Of a stretch of DNA of 64,000 nucleotides, positions 15,686 to 23,828 are shown piece after piece. Position numbers and translations under genes: made by a program. The DNA lies in assembly GCF_900091435.1 (NCBI RefSeq), contig NZ_FMCS01000001.1:1174662-1238661 (forward strand), in the 5' to 3' direction. Under the pieces are notes generated by a model. The model searched no databases. It saw only the letters and a list, made by a program, of their open reading frames with translations, and was not told where the DNA came from. Source of the DNA: Micromonospora chaiyaphumensis (GTDB taxonomy: Bacteria; Actinomycetota; Actinomycetes; Mycobacteriales; Micromonosporaceae). Within the stretch, counting starts at the first letter, position 1, and each line of letters opens with the position of its first letter.

Positions 15686-17524
15686 ATGAGCGCGGACCCC
15701 ACCGGCGACGGCCGGCTGCCCCGGGACGCCACGGTCGCCGACTACATCGTGGCCCGGCTGGCCGAGTGGGGTGTGCACCGCTACTACGGCTACCCCGGCG
15801 ACGGCATCAACGGCATGACGTCCGCGCTCCAACGCACCGAAGGCCGCGCCCGGTTCGTCCAGGTCCGGCACGAGGAGACGGCCGGCTTCGCGGCCAGCGC
15901 CCACGTCAAGTACGGCGGCGGCCCGCTCGGCTGCGTCGTCGTGACCAGCGGCCCGGGCGCCATCCACGTGCTCAACGGCCTGTACGACGCGAAGCTCGAC
16001 CACCAGCCGGTGGTGGCCCTGCTCGGGCACACGGCGCTGCCCGCCGAGGGCGGCGGCTACTACCAGGAGGTCGACCTGCTCGCCCTCTACAAGGACGTGG
16101 CGTCGGCCTTCCTCGCCCAGCTCGACGACCCGTCGCAGGCGCGGCACCTGGTCGACCGGGCCTGCCGCACCGCCCTGGCCCGGCGTACGGTCACCGCCCT
16201 GGTCCTCCCCTCCGACGTGCAGGACGAGCCGGCGGTGCCGGAGCCGCCGTACGCGCACGGCTACTACCACACCAGCGCAGTCCCGAGCAGCATGCCGACC
16301 GTGCCGCCGGAGGAGGAGGTGCGCCGGGCGGCCGAGGTGCTGCGTGGCGGCGAGAAGGTCGCCATGCTGGTCGGGCAGGGCGCGCTCGGCGCGGAGGACG
16401 AGGTCCGCCGCGTCGCCGACCGGCTCGGGGCCGGGGTGGCCACCGCCCTGCTCGGCTTCACCGCCGTCGACCACCGGGAGCCCTGGGTGACCGGCGCGAT
16501 CGGCCTGCTGGGCAGCCGCCCGAGCTGGCAGCTCATGCAGGAGTGCGACCGGCTGCTGATCGTGGGCAGCAACATGCCGTACTCGGAGTTCTACCCGCCG
16601 CAGGGCAGGGCCCGGGCCGTGCAGATCGACCTGGACGGCAGCCGGATGGGGCTGCGCTACCCGACCGAGGTGAACCTGACCGGTGACGCCGCACCGACCC
16701 TGCGGGCGCTGCTGCGCGAGCTGGGCACCGGGCCGGTGCCGACCGCCTGGCGAGCCACCCTGGCCGACGCCACGAGCAAGTGGCGGCGGTCCCAGCGGGA
16801 GGTGGCCGAGCAGCCGGCCAACCCGGTGAACCCCCAGCTCCTCTTCGCCACGCTCGACGACGCCCTGCCGGACGACGCCATGCTGGCGGTGGACTGCGGC
16901 ACGGCCACCGCCTGGTACGCCCGCCACGTCCGGGTCCGCCCCGGCATGCTGGCCAGCCTCTCCGGCACGCTGCTCTCGATGGGCGGGGCCATGCCGTACG
17001 CCCTCGCCGCGAAGTTCGCCCACCCGGACCGCCCGCTGATCGCGCTGATCGGAGACGGCGCCATGCAGATGAACGGGGTCAACGAGCTGATCACCGTGTC
17101 GAAGTACTGGCGGGAGTGGGCCGACCCGCGGTTCGTGGTGCTGGTGCTCAACAACCGCGACCTGTCCTTCGTGAGCTGGGAGCAGCGCTCCGGCGAGGGG
17201 ACCCCGATGTTCCCGGCGAGCCAGGACCTGCCGGACGTGGCGTACCACCGGTGGGCGGAGGTGCTGGGCCTCGGCGGCGTGCTGGTCGACTCGCCCGACC
17301 AGGTGCCGGACCTGTGGCGGCGGGCGCTGAGCGCCGACCGGCCGGTGGTGGTGAACGCGGTCGTCGACCCGGCGGAGCTCATGCTGCCGCCGCACTTCAC
17401 CGCCGAGCAGGCCCGCAAGACGGCCGCCGCGGTGCTGCGCGGGGACAGTGACCGCACGGAGATCCTCCGGCGAGGGCTGCCCTCGGTCCTCGCCACGTAC
17501 CGGCCCCGCCGCCGCGGCCGGTGA
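15686..17524 (+). CDS. Thiamine-diphosphate-dependent enzyme (pyruvate oxidase/acetolactate synthase-like)
   Basis: ATG at 15686 behind GAAGGG. Product 612 aa with the standard three-domain layout: Pyr domain about 14-185 with the catalytic Glu in RHEETAGFAA (residue 63), middle domain about 210-350 and PP domain about 385-560 with the ThDP/Mg motif GDGAMQMNG...NN. It acts on 2-keto acids. The long length and the AxxAKYGGGP region resemble bacterial pyruvate oxidase/decarboxylase-like proteins more than IlvB, and no small subunit gene is nearby. It is monocistronic, and a DHFR-like gene converges 4 bp away. The exact reaction is open. Confidence 0.85.
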   Translation: MSADPTGDGRLPRDATVADYIVARLAEWGVHRYYGYPGDGINGMTSALQRTEGRARFVQVRHEETAGFAASAHVKYGGGPLGCVVVTSGPGAIHVLNGLYDAKLDHQPVVALLGHTALPAEGGGYYQEVDLLALYKDVASAFLAQLDDPSQARHLVDRACRTALARRTVTALVLPSDVQDEPAVPEPPYAHGYYHTSAVPSSMPTVPPEEEVRRAAEVLRGGEKVAMLVGQGALGAEDEVRRVADRLGAGVATALLGFTAVDHREPWVTGAIGLLGSRPSWQLMQECDRLLIVGSNMPYSEFYPPQGRARAVQIDLDGSRMGLRYPTEVNLTGDAAPTLRALLRELGTGPVPTAWRATLADATSKWRRSQREVAEQPANPVNPQLLFATLDDALPDDAMLAVDCGTATAWYARHVRVRPGMLASLSGTLLSMGGAMPYALAAKFAHPDRPLIALIGDGAMQMNGVNELITVSKYWREWADPRFVVLVLNNRDLSFVSWEQRSGEGTPMFPASQDLPDVAYHRWAEVLGLGGVLVDSPDQVPDLWRRALSADRPVVVNAVVDPAELMLPPHFTAEQARKTAAAVLRGDSDRTEILRRGLPSVLATYRPRRRGR

Positions 17525-17528
17525 GGCG

Positions 17529-18086
17529 TCACGCCCGCTCGTAGCTCAGCAGCACCGACCGGCCGTCGAAGCCCCGGGTCCCGGTCAGCCGCAGGCCGAG
17601 GCGGTCCTTGCCGGGAAAGACCGGCGTGCCGCCGCCCAGCACCACGGGGTGCACCACCACCTGGTACTCGTCGATCAGCCCCAGCTCGGTCAGCGCCGCC
17701 GCCGCGCCGGAGCCGCCCGTGAGCAGCAGGTCCCTGCCCGGCTGCGCCTTCAGCTCGGCGACCTCGGCGGCCAGGTCGCGGCCGATCACCCGGGCGCCGT
17801 ACTCGGCGCTCTCCAGCGTGCGGGAGATGACGATCTTCGGGGTGCGGGCCCAGATGGGGGCGAACTCCAGGTCGTGCTGGTCCTGGGACATCTGCTCCGC
17901 GCGCGGCCAGTACCAGGACATCAACCCCCACACCTTGCGGCCGTAGAGGAAGGCGTCGGCCCGGTCGGTCAGCTCGATGGAGTACGCGGACAGCTCCGGC
18001 CCCATTTCCGCCCAGTCGAACTCCCCGTTCGGCCCCTCGATGAAGCCGTCGACCGACTGGTGCACCCAGTAGACGAGCTTGCGCAT
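17529..18086 (-). CDS. RibD-C/DHFR-fold reductase
   Basis: ATG at 18086 behind GGAGGACACC. Product 185 aa. It begins with the typical KLVYWVHQSVDGFI motif and has the NADPH-binding LLLTGGSGAAAALTELGLIDEY motif (about residues 121-142) and the closing VVHPVVLGGGTPVF. These define the RibD C-terminal/dihydrofolate-reductase-like family, which is widespread in actinomycetes and mostly uncharacterised. It should reduce a small pterin-, flavin- or keto-type substrate with NADPH. It is not folA, because the DHFR folate-binding motifs are absent. It is divergent from the thymidylate-kinase-like gene. Confidence 0.85.
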   Translation of the reverse strand: MRKLVYWVHQSVDGFIEGPNGEFDWAEMGPELSAYSIELTDRADAFLYGRKVWGLMSWYWPRAEQMSQDQHDLEFAPIWARTPKIVISRTLESAEYGARVIGRDLAAEVAELKAQPGRDLLLTGGSGAAAALTELGLIDEYQVVVHPVVLGGGTPVFPGKDRLGLRLTGTRGFDGRSVLLSYERA

Positions 18087-18203
18087 GGTGTCCTCCGCTT
18101 CCGGCGGCGCCCCCGGCGGGCGCGCTCACCGGTGGGTCGGAGCCGGCCGACCGGATCCGACAGCCGGCGCGGACTTTTCTCAGGGAGATTTGCCCGGGGC
18201 GGC

Positions 18204-18209
18204 TACCGT
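18204..18209 (+). promoter_or_regulatory. -10 box of the nucleotide-kinase-like gene
   Basis: TACCGT followed by 8 nt and the GTG start at 18218, with no Shine-Dalgarno. This suggests a leaderless mRNA. Confidence 0.4.
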
Positions 18210-18217
18210 CCGAACTC

Positions 18218-18820
18218 GTGGCCCGCTCCGTGATGATCGCCCTCGTCGGTGTCGACGGCTCCGGCAAGAGCACCCAGGCGCGGGCGCTCGCCCGCCGGTT
18301 GACGGACCGGGGCGTCCCGGCGGCCTACTTCGAGAACGCCGGTGGCCGGCCGCTGTGGAACGGGCTGGCCCGGGCACTCGGCCGGCCGGACGGGGTGGCG
18401 CTGTTCGGCCGTACCCTCTATCCGGCGCTGGAGGCGACGGTGCGCGCGCTGGCGATGGCCCGCACCGTGCTGGTGGCGCGGCTGACCGGGCGCACCGCGG
18501 TGCTGGACCGGTGGACCTGGTGCCAGGACGTGATCATGACCGCCCGCGGCGACCGGGGGCGGCGCGCGGTCCGGGCCGCGTACGCGATCTTCCCGCGTCC
18601 CACCGTGGTCTGCTTCCTGGCCACCGCGCCCGAGGTCGCGCAGCAGCGGGTGGCCGCCCGGGGCATCGACACCGAGGAACTGGCCCACCTGCGCGCGCTG
18701 GACGCCGCCTACCGCGCGCTGCCCGAGTTTCCGTCGTTCGTGGTGCTCGACGGCGACGCGACCCCCGACGAGGTGGCCGCCGCCCTCGACCGGGCGGTGT
18801 CACCCCTGGTAACGGGGTGA
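18218..18820 (+). CDS. Thymidylate-kinase-like nucleotide kinase
   Basis: GTG at 18218. Product 200 aa. The P-loop GVDGSGKST is at about residues 11-19. It is followed by the DRW motif (LDRWTWCQDVIM, about 94-105), equivalent to the DR(Y/F) of thymidylate kinases, and a lid-like region with Arg residues. Phosphorylation of dTMP or a related nucleoside monophosphate is likely. The short length and the unusual W after DR mean it may be a paralogue of the housekeeping tmk. A strong terminator hairpin overlaps its last codons. Confidence 0.8.
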   Translation: MARSVMIALVGVDGSGKSTQARALARRLTDRGVPAAYFENAGGRPLWNGLARALGRPDGVALFGRTLYPALEATVRALAMARTVLVARLTGRTAVLDRWTWCQDVIMTARGDRGRRAVRAAYAIFPRPTVVCFLATAPEVAQQRVAARGIDTEELAHLRALDAAYRALPEFPSFVVLDGDATPDEVAAALDRAVSPLVTG

Positions 18821-18826
18821 CACCGC
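18794..18826. terminator. Terminator hairpin overlapping the 3' end of the kinase gene
   Basis: GCGGTGTCACCCC (18794-18806) pairs perfectly over 13 bp with GGGGTGACACCGC (18814-18826) across a 7-nt loop. The left arm lies in the coding sequence and the stop codon is in the right arm. It separates the convergent kinase and penicillin-binding-protein genes. Confidence 0.65.
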
Positions 18827-18835
18827 GGATCGAGG

Positions 18836-21046
18836 TCAGCCGCGGTCGCGGCCCTGGAGCCAGCGGAGCAGGTCCGAGGGGAGGTTGTCCCGCTCCTGCT
18901 GGCGCCGGTCGGGTTGCGGGGTGGGAGTGGGGCGCGGCTGCGGGCGCTGCGGGTTGCCGGCCAGTTCGCGGCTGGGCGCCGTGAAGTCCTTCACCGGCTT
19001 GCCGTCCACCGCCGTCCTGATCACCTTGGCGACCGCGTCGATCACCCTGGCCTGCACGGCCGAGCCGACCAGGTCGGTCGCGTCGTCGGGGTTCGCGGCG
19101 ATGCCGGCCACGGCCACCTGCGGGGTGAACCCCACGAAGGTCTCGGTGGCGTTCTGCTCGGAGCTACCGGTCTTGCCGGCCACCGGCCGGTCGACGATCC
19201 GGTTGACGGCGGTGGCGGTGCCACCGTTGCACTGCCCGTACGCCGACTGCTGGCCGACCGGGCAGCGGGCCGCGTCGGTGGCCGCCCGGGCCACGTCGGC
19301 GTCGAGCACCCTCTTGCAGGAGGGCTGGCCGACATCGACCTTCTCGCCGTTGGCCGCGGTCACCGAGACCACCGGCAGCGGCGTGCAGTACGTTCCCTCG
19401 GCGGCCACGGTGGCGTACGCGTTGGCCAGGTCGAGCGGGGTGGTGGCGGCGACGCCCAGGGTGAACGCACCCCAGTTCTCCGCGTCGTCCTTGGCGAAGG
19501 CGGCATCGGAGTCGGCCCGGAAGGTGATGCCGAGCCGCTGCGCCATCTCCACCACCTTGTCCTCGCCGACCTGCTCGGCCAGCCAGACGAAGTAGGTGTT
19601 CACGGAGCGGCCGAAGCCGTCCCACATCATGCGGTAGCCGTCCATCCACTCCGGGTTGGCGTTGGCCGGGCACCACTTGCCGTCGCAGTTGCCCTCGGCG
19701 TCGGAGCCGTAGCGGGTGGGCAGCTTCGCCGGGGCGTCGAAGCCGGTGGCGAGCGGCTTGCCGGCCTCCAGCGCGGCGAGCATGGTGAACAGCTTGAAGG
19801 TCGAGCCCGCCTGGTACCCGTCGACGCTGGCGCCGCCGGAGATCAGCGGGTTGACGGTGTTCGGGTGGTTGGCCTGCCCGGCCGGGTTGTCGGCGAGGCT
19901 GTAGTGCCGGTTCACCGCCATGGCGAGCACCCGGCCGGTGCCCGGCTCGACGGCGGCGATCGGCAGGGCCCGCTTGTTGCCGTAGCCGTAGACGGCGGTG
20001 GCCTGCTTCTGGGCGGTCTGCTGGATCTTCGGGTCGAGCGTGGTGACCACGCGGTAGCCGCCGCGGCGCAGCGCCTGCTCGCGCTCCTTGACCGTGTTGC
20101 CGAAGGCCGGCTGGGCGAGCCACCACTGGCGCAGGTAGTCGCAGAAGAAGCCCCAGTCGTCGTGGCCCTGGGCGACCGCGGTGCAGCCGTTGGGCTGGGC
20201 GGTCGGGTGCAGGGTGAGCGGCTGCGCCTTGGCCGCGGCGGCCTGCTGCGCGGTGATCGCGCCGGTCTCGGCCATCGAGTCCAGCACGTACCCCCGGCGG
20301 GCGAGCGCCTGCTCCTTGTCGCCGTCGATCGGGCTGTACTCGTCGGGCGACTGGACCAGGCCGGCGAGCAGCGCCGCCTCGCCCAGGGTCAGGTCGGCCG
20401 GCGCCTTCCCGAAGTACCGCTGGCTGGCCGCGCCGACGCCGTACGCCCCGGAGCCGAAGTACGCGATGTTGAGGTAGCGGTTGAGGATCTCGTCCTTGCT
20501 GAGCGACTCCTCCAGCGCGTTCGCGTACCGGATCTCCTGGAGCTTGCGCCCGACGGTCTGCTCGGTGGCGGCCTGCCGCTCCTCGGCGGTGCGGGTCGGG
20601 TCGTTCTTGAGCACGTTGCGGACGTATTGCATGGTCAGCGTCGAGCCGCCCTGCTCGGTGCCGCCGCCCCTCACGTTGGCGACCAGGGCGCGGGCGATGC
20701 CGCGCAGGTCGGCGCCGCCGTGCGAGTAGAAGCGGCGGTCCTCGGCCGCGATGATCGCCTGCCGCATCACCGGGGCGATCTCGGCGAGGGGGACGTCGGT
20801 GCGGTTGACGTCGTAGAACGTGGTGATCAGGGTCTTGCCGTCGTTCGCGTAGAGGTAGGAGCGCTGCGGCTGCGCGGGGGTGCGCAGCGCGTCGGGCAGC
20901 TCCGCGTACGCGCTCAGGCCGGCCTTGGCCGCGAGCCCGCCGAGCAGGCCGCTGGGGAGTGCGGCGAGCGCGAGGACGAGCCCGGCGAGGACGCCGGCGA
21001 GGAGCACGGTGAAGAGCCGCGACAGCGGCGACCGGGGAGACGGCAT
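18836..21046 (-). CDS. Class A penicillin-binding protein (transglycosylase/transpeptidase)
   Basis: ATG at 21046. Product 736 aa. One N-terminal membrane anchor (about residues 10-35) is followed by the GT51 glycosyltransferase domain with the catalytic Glu in AAEDRRFYSHGG (E102), QGGSTLTMQ and the YLNIAYFGSGAYG motif. The transpeptidase domain has S415-T-F-K, S481-V-N and K625-T-G. The tail is Pro/Arg/Gln-rich. It polymerises lipid II and crosslinks stem peptides outside the membrane. Several outer-domain cysteines (about 288, 302, 454, 459, 554, 577, 595, 606) suggest disulfides. It is one of several such proteins expected in the genome, so no symbol is given. Confidence 0.93.
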   Translation of the reverse strand: MPSPRSPLSRLFTVLLAGVLAGLVLALAALPSGLLGGLAAKAGLSAYAELPDALRTPAQPQRSYLYANDGKTLITTFYDVNRTDVPLAEIAPVMRQAIIAAEDRRFYSHGGADLRGIARALVANVRGGGTEQGGSTLTMQYVRNVLKNDPTRTAEERQAATEQTVGRKLQEIRYANALEESLSKDEILNRYLNIAYFGSGAYGVGAASQRYFGKAPADLTLGEAALLAGLVQSPDEYSPIDGDKEQALARRGYVLDSMAETGAITAQQAAAAKAQPLTLHPTAQPNGCTAVAQGHDDWGFFCDYLRQWWLAQPAFGNTVKEREQALRRGGYRVVTTLDPKIQQTAQKQATAVYGYGNKRALPIAAVEPGTGRVLAMAVNRHYSLADNPAGQANHPNTVNPLISGGASVDGYQAGSTFKLFTMLAALEAGKPLATGFDAPAKLPTRYGSDAEGNCDGKWCPANANPEWMDGYRMMWDGFGRSVNTYFVWLAEQVGEDKVVEMAQRLGITFRADSDAAFAKDDAENWGAFTLGVAATTPLDLANAYATVAAEGTYCTPLPVVSVTAANGEKVDVGQPSCKRVLDADVARAATDAARCPVGQQSAYGQCNGGTATAVNRIVDRPVAGKTGSSEQNATETFVGFTPQVAVAGIAANPDDATDLVGSAVQARVIDAVAKVIRTAVDGKPVKDFTAPSRELAGNPQRPQPRPTPTPQPDRRQQERDNLPSDLLRWLQGRDRG

Positions 21047-21103
21047 GCACCCCAGGATTACCGCGAATACGGCGATTCGGCCACCTCACCAGGCAACTGT
21101 CAG

Positions 21104-21193
21104 TTACCTCACGGCGACCTCCCAGCCCGCCGGACATCCGTCGATCATGAGGTTGACGGCGATCTGGATCTCCTTGAGTGCCGCCAACTTCAT
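21104..21193 (-). CDS. Possible small ORF, 29 aa
   Basis: ATG at 21193 opens MKLAALKEIQIAVNLMIDG and ends WEVAVR. The composition (Lys, Glu, Ile, Asn, hydrophobic heptad-like spacing) is protein-like and unlike the Arg/Ala/Gly shadows typical of this GC content. Only a weak GGTGAT precedes the start. It lies between a membrane-protein gene and the penicillin-binding-protein gene on the same strand. It may be a real small protein, a leader or chance. Confidence 0.25.
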   Translation of the reverse strand: MKLAALKEIQIAVNLMIDGCPAGWEVAVR

Positions 21194-21222
21194 GATCACC
21201 GGGCGGGACGACCGCCTAGGGG

Positions 21223-22014
21223 TCAGGTGGGGCGGGGGCCTCCGGTTGGCGGTGGGGTTGCCGTCACGCTGGCGGCCAGCGCGTCCTGGGCGATCACCGC
21301 CGGGACGAGGCGGCCGGAGCGGTAGCCGATGCCGATGCCGGCGACCAGCACGAAGATCGCACCGAAGGTCTGCAGGGAGCCGATGAGCGCGCCGCCCAGC
21401 CCGAGCAGCGGTGCGGCGATCATCAGCATGATCCCGTCCCCGTAGGAGAACATCCCGGACCGGGCGACCGACCAGCCGGTGAGGAACCAGCCCAGGCTGT
21501 AGAAGGTGGCGCCGACCAGGACGATGCTGCGCGCCGTGGTGCCGAAGACCGGCGCCTGCTCGGCGAGCCCGGCGAACGGCAGCATCAGCACCATGCCGCC
21601 GATGCTGGCCAGCAGCCCGACCAGGGCGATCCGCCGGCACCGCGTGGCGGCGAGCAGGCCGGCGAGGGCCAGCAGGGCGAGCAGCCCGAGCCAGACCGCG
21701 GCCACCCAGCCGACGAGGTAGACCGGCTGGCCGTCGGCCGGGTAGGGGTCGTTGCCCACACCGCCGTCGCTGGCCATCGCCACCAGACCGTAGAGGACCG
21801 CGTAGGCGGGCAGCAGCCAGACCGCCGCGCGGGCGAACCGGCGGACCGACCAGGCCCAGCTCGCATCCGTGGCCGGGGCGGCCGGCCCGGGCTCGGAGAC
21901 GAACGGCAGCACCCCGAACCCGCCCCCGGTACGCCGGGTGCCGAGCGGCCCGGCCGGGTCGTGCGCGCCCGGGACCGGGGTCCTGGAGAACAGCCGGTTC
22001 GCCGGATCCTTCAT
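21223..22014 (-). CDS. Multi-spanning membrane protein of unknown function
   Basis: ATG at 22014 behind GAGCGAGGTG. Product 263 aa. A Pro/Gly-rich cytoplasmic N-terminus of about 60 residues precedes roughly six membrane helices, among them FARAAVWLLPAYAVLYGLV, YLVGWVAAVWLGLLALLALAG, IALVGLLASIGGMVLMLPFAGLA, IVLVGATFYSLGWFLTGW, GIMLMIAAPLLGLGGALIG and TFGAIFVLVAGIGIGY. The C-terminal tail is Thr/Pro-rich. No transporter signature is apparent. It may belong to a conserved actinomycete membrane-protein family, but I cannot name it. Confidence 0.75.
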   Translation of the reverse strand: MKDPANRLFSRTPVPGAHDPAGPLGTRRTGGGFGVLPFVSEPGPAAPATDASWAWSVRRFARAAVWLLPAYAVLYGLVAMASDGGVGNDPYPADGQPVYLVGWVAAVWLGLLALLALAGLLAATRCRRIALVGLLASIGGMVLMLPFAGLAEQAPVFGTTARSIVLVGATFYSLGWFLTGWSVARSGMFSYGDGIMLMIAAPLLGLGGALIGSLQTFGAIFVLVAGIGIGYRSGRLVPAVIAQDALAASVTATPPPTGGPRPT

Positions 22015-22055
22015 GCGTCACCTCGCTCCACCAGCGGGCGGCGGGGGAACGCGCA

Positions 22056-22119
22056 ACGGCGCCCCGGCCCTGGTCACCACCCGTCCTCAGACCGATGGTG
22101 GCAGGCGCCGGGGCGCCGT
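22056..22119. terminator. Long stem-loop downstream of the nfeD-SPFH operon
   Basis: ACGGCGCCCCGGC (22056-22068) pairs perfectly with GCCGGGGCGCCGT (22107-22119). The 38-nt loop can itself form CCACC/GGTGG. It lies just after the SPFH stop codon on the minus strand and before the membrane-protein gene, so it is a probable terminator without a U tract. Confidence 0.5.
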
Positions 22120-22153
22120 ATGAGTGGTTCTCGGATTTGCCGACGGGGGCTGG

Positions 22154-23260
22154 TCAGCCCCGTTCGCGCTGGTCCGACGGGTCGTTCAGCAGGCTCTGCG
22201 GAGAGACCGGCTCGGGCGCCGGCAGCCCCTGCGGGGCGTTGCCACCGGTGGCCTGCGCCTCGGCGACGCGTACCTCGTTGTGGATCTCCTGGGCCGCCGT
22301 GGCGGCGGCCTGCGCGGCCTCGGCGGCCTCCCGCTCGACCTCGCCGGCGCTCTGGGTGGCCTCCGGCGACGGCACGTCGCCGACCATGTTGGCCAGCCCG
22401 CCCAGCGCGCCGCCCATGCCCTCCAGGGCCTTGGTCAGCTCGGTCGGGACGATCCAGACCTTGTTGGCGGTGCCGTTGGCGATCTGCGGCAGGGCCTGGA
22501 GGTACTGGTAGGCGAGCACCTTCTGGCTCGGGTTGGCCTGGTGGATCGCGTCGAAGACCGTGCGGATCGCCTTGGCCTGGCCCTCCGCCTGGAGGATCCG
22601 GGCCTGCCGGTCACCGTCGGCGCGCAGCACGGCGGCCTGCTTCTCGCCCTCGGCCGTGAGGATCTGCGACTGCTTGTGCCCCTCGGCGTTGAGGATGGCG
22701 GCCCGGCGGTCCCGCTCGGCGCGCATCTGCTTCTCCATCGAGTCGCGGATGCTCGGCGGCGGCTCGATCGCCTTGATCTCGACGCGCGTCACCTTGATGC
22801 CCCACCGGCCCGTGGTCTCGTCCAGCACGCCGGAGAGGTGCCGGTTGATCTCCTCACGGCTGGTCAGCGCCCGCTCCAGGTCCAGCGAGCCGATCACGTT
22901 GCGCAGGGTGGTGACGGTGAGCTGCTCGATGGCCTGGAGGAAGTTGGAGATCTCGTAGGTGGCCCGGACCGAGTCGACCACCTTGAAGTAGAGCACCGTG
23001 TCGATCGAGACGACGAGGTTGTCCGAGGTGATCACCGGCTGCGGCGGGAAGCTGACCACCTGCTCCCGCATGTCCACCTTGGTCCGCACCGCGTCGATGT
23101 ACGGCACCAGCAGGTTGAGGCCCGGGTTCAACGTCCGCTTGTACTTGCCCAGCCGCTCCACCACGTCCTGGCGCTGCTGCGGCACGATCCGCACCGCCTT
23201 CACCAGCGTCACCACGACGATCACGGCGACGGCGATCAACAGGATCGCTGCAAACTCCAT
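22154..23260 (-). CDS. SPFH/stomatin-family membrane protein (QmcA-like)
   Basis: ATG at 23260 behind AAAGGTGAAAAT. Product 368 aa. One N-terminal membrane helix (FAAILLIAVAVIVVVTLV) is followed by the SPFH/band-7 domain (about residues 25-195: VPQQRQDVVERLGKYKRTLNPGL, VDMREQVVSFPPQPVITSDNL). A long Ala/Glu/Arg coiled-coil region (about 190-270) and an Ala/Glu/Pro tail come next. These proteins oligomerise in membrane microdomains and are often paired with NfeD, whose gene lies immediately upstream here. The protein matches the position of M. tuberculosis Rv1488. Its molecular role is membrane organisation or protease regulation by family analogy. Confidence 0.92.
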   Translation of the reverse strand: MEFAAILLIAVAVIVVVTLVKAVRIVPQQRQDVVERLGKYKRTLNPGLNLLVPYIDAVRTKVDMREQVVSFPPQPVITSDNLVVSIDTVLYFKVVDSVRATYEISNFLQAIEQLTVTTLRNVIGSLDLERALTSREEINRHLSGVLDETTGRWGIKVTRVEIKAIEPPPSIRDSMEKQMRAERDRRAAILNAEGHKQSQILTAEGEKQAAVLRADGDRQARILQAEGQAKAIRTVFDAIHQANPSQKVLAYQYLQALPQIANGTANKVWIVPTELTKALEGMGGALGGLANMVGDVPSPEATQSAGEVEREAAEAAQAAATAAQEIHNEVRVAEAQATGGNAPQGLPAPEPVSPQSLLNDPSDQRERG

Positions 23261-23264
23261 ATTT

Positions 23265-23735
23265 TCACCTTTCCCCATCGGGCAGCCCGCCCGGGGTGGA
23301 GATCTCGTCCTGCCAGACCAGGGCGGTCGCGCCCCGGACCTTTATCACCTGCACCCGCTCGCCCGCCGCGTACCTGCGCGTCGCGTCGTACGCCCGGGCC
23401 GTCCACAGTTCACCGTCGATCTTGACGAGCCCTCGCTCGGCGTCGACCGGCTCCAGCACCACCGCCGTGGACCCCTCGATCGCCTCGACGCCGAACGGCT
23501 GGTCGCCGCTCTCCAGCGCCGGCATGGCGTGCCGCTTGATCACCGGCCGGACCAGGGCCACCGACAGCGCGGAGACCACCGCGAAGACCAGCGCCTGGAG
23601 CGCGACCGGAGCGCCGAGCGCGGCGGCACCGGCCGCCGCGAACGCGCCGGCGGCGAACATGATCAGGAAGAGCGTCGTCGTGAAGATCTCGGCGACCGCC
23701 AGCAGCACACCCAGCACGATCCAGAACACGGCGTC
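23265..23735 (-). CDS. NfeD-family membrane protein with OB-fold domain
   Basis: GTG at 23735 (VDAVFWIVLGVLLAVAEIF); the frame is open slightly further up and a second GTG three codons later is also possible. Product 156 aa. Three membrane helices fill about residues 3-80. The C-terminal half is the soluble NfeD OB-fold domain (GVEAIEGSTAVVLEPVD, GLVKIDGELWTARA, GERVQVIKVRGATALV). It ends 4 bp before the SPFH gene, so the two form a transcriptional and probably translational unit. Together they should form a membrane-microdomain complex, as for Rv1487/Rv1488. Confidence 0.9.
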   Translation of the reverse strand, partial: DAVFWIVLGVLLAVAEIFTTTLFLIMFAAGAFAAAGAAALGAPVALQALVFAVVSALSVALVRPVIKRHAMPALESGDQPFGVEAIEGSTAVVLEPVDAERGLVKIDGELWTARAYDATRRYAAGERVQVIKVRGATALVWQDEISTPGGLPDGER

Positions 23736-23828
23736 CACCCTTAGATCGTGACACGCCGACGCACCCCACAACGACCCGCATGATCACCTAAGCTCGGCAC
23801 CGCGCCGACGACCGCCGAGGAGGACGCC

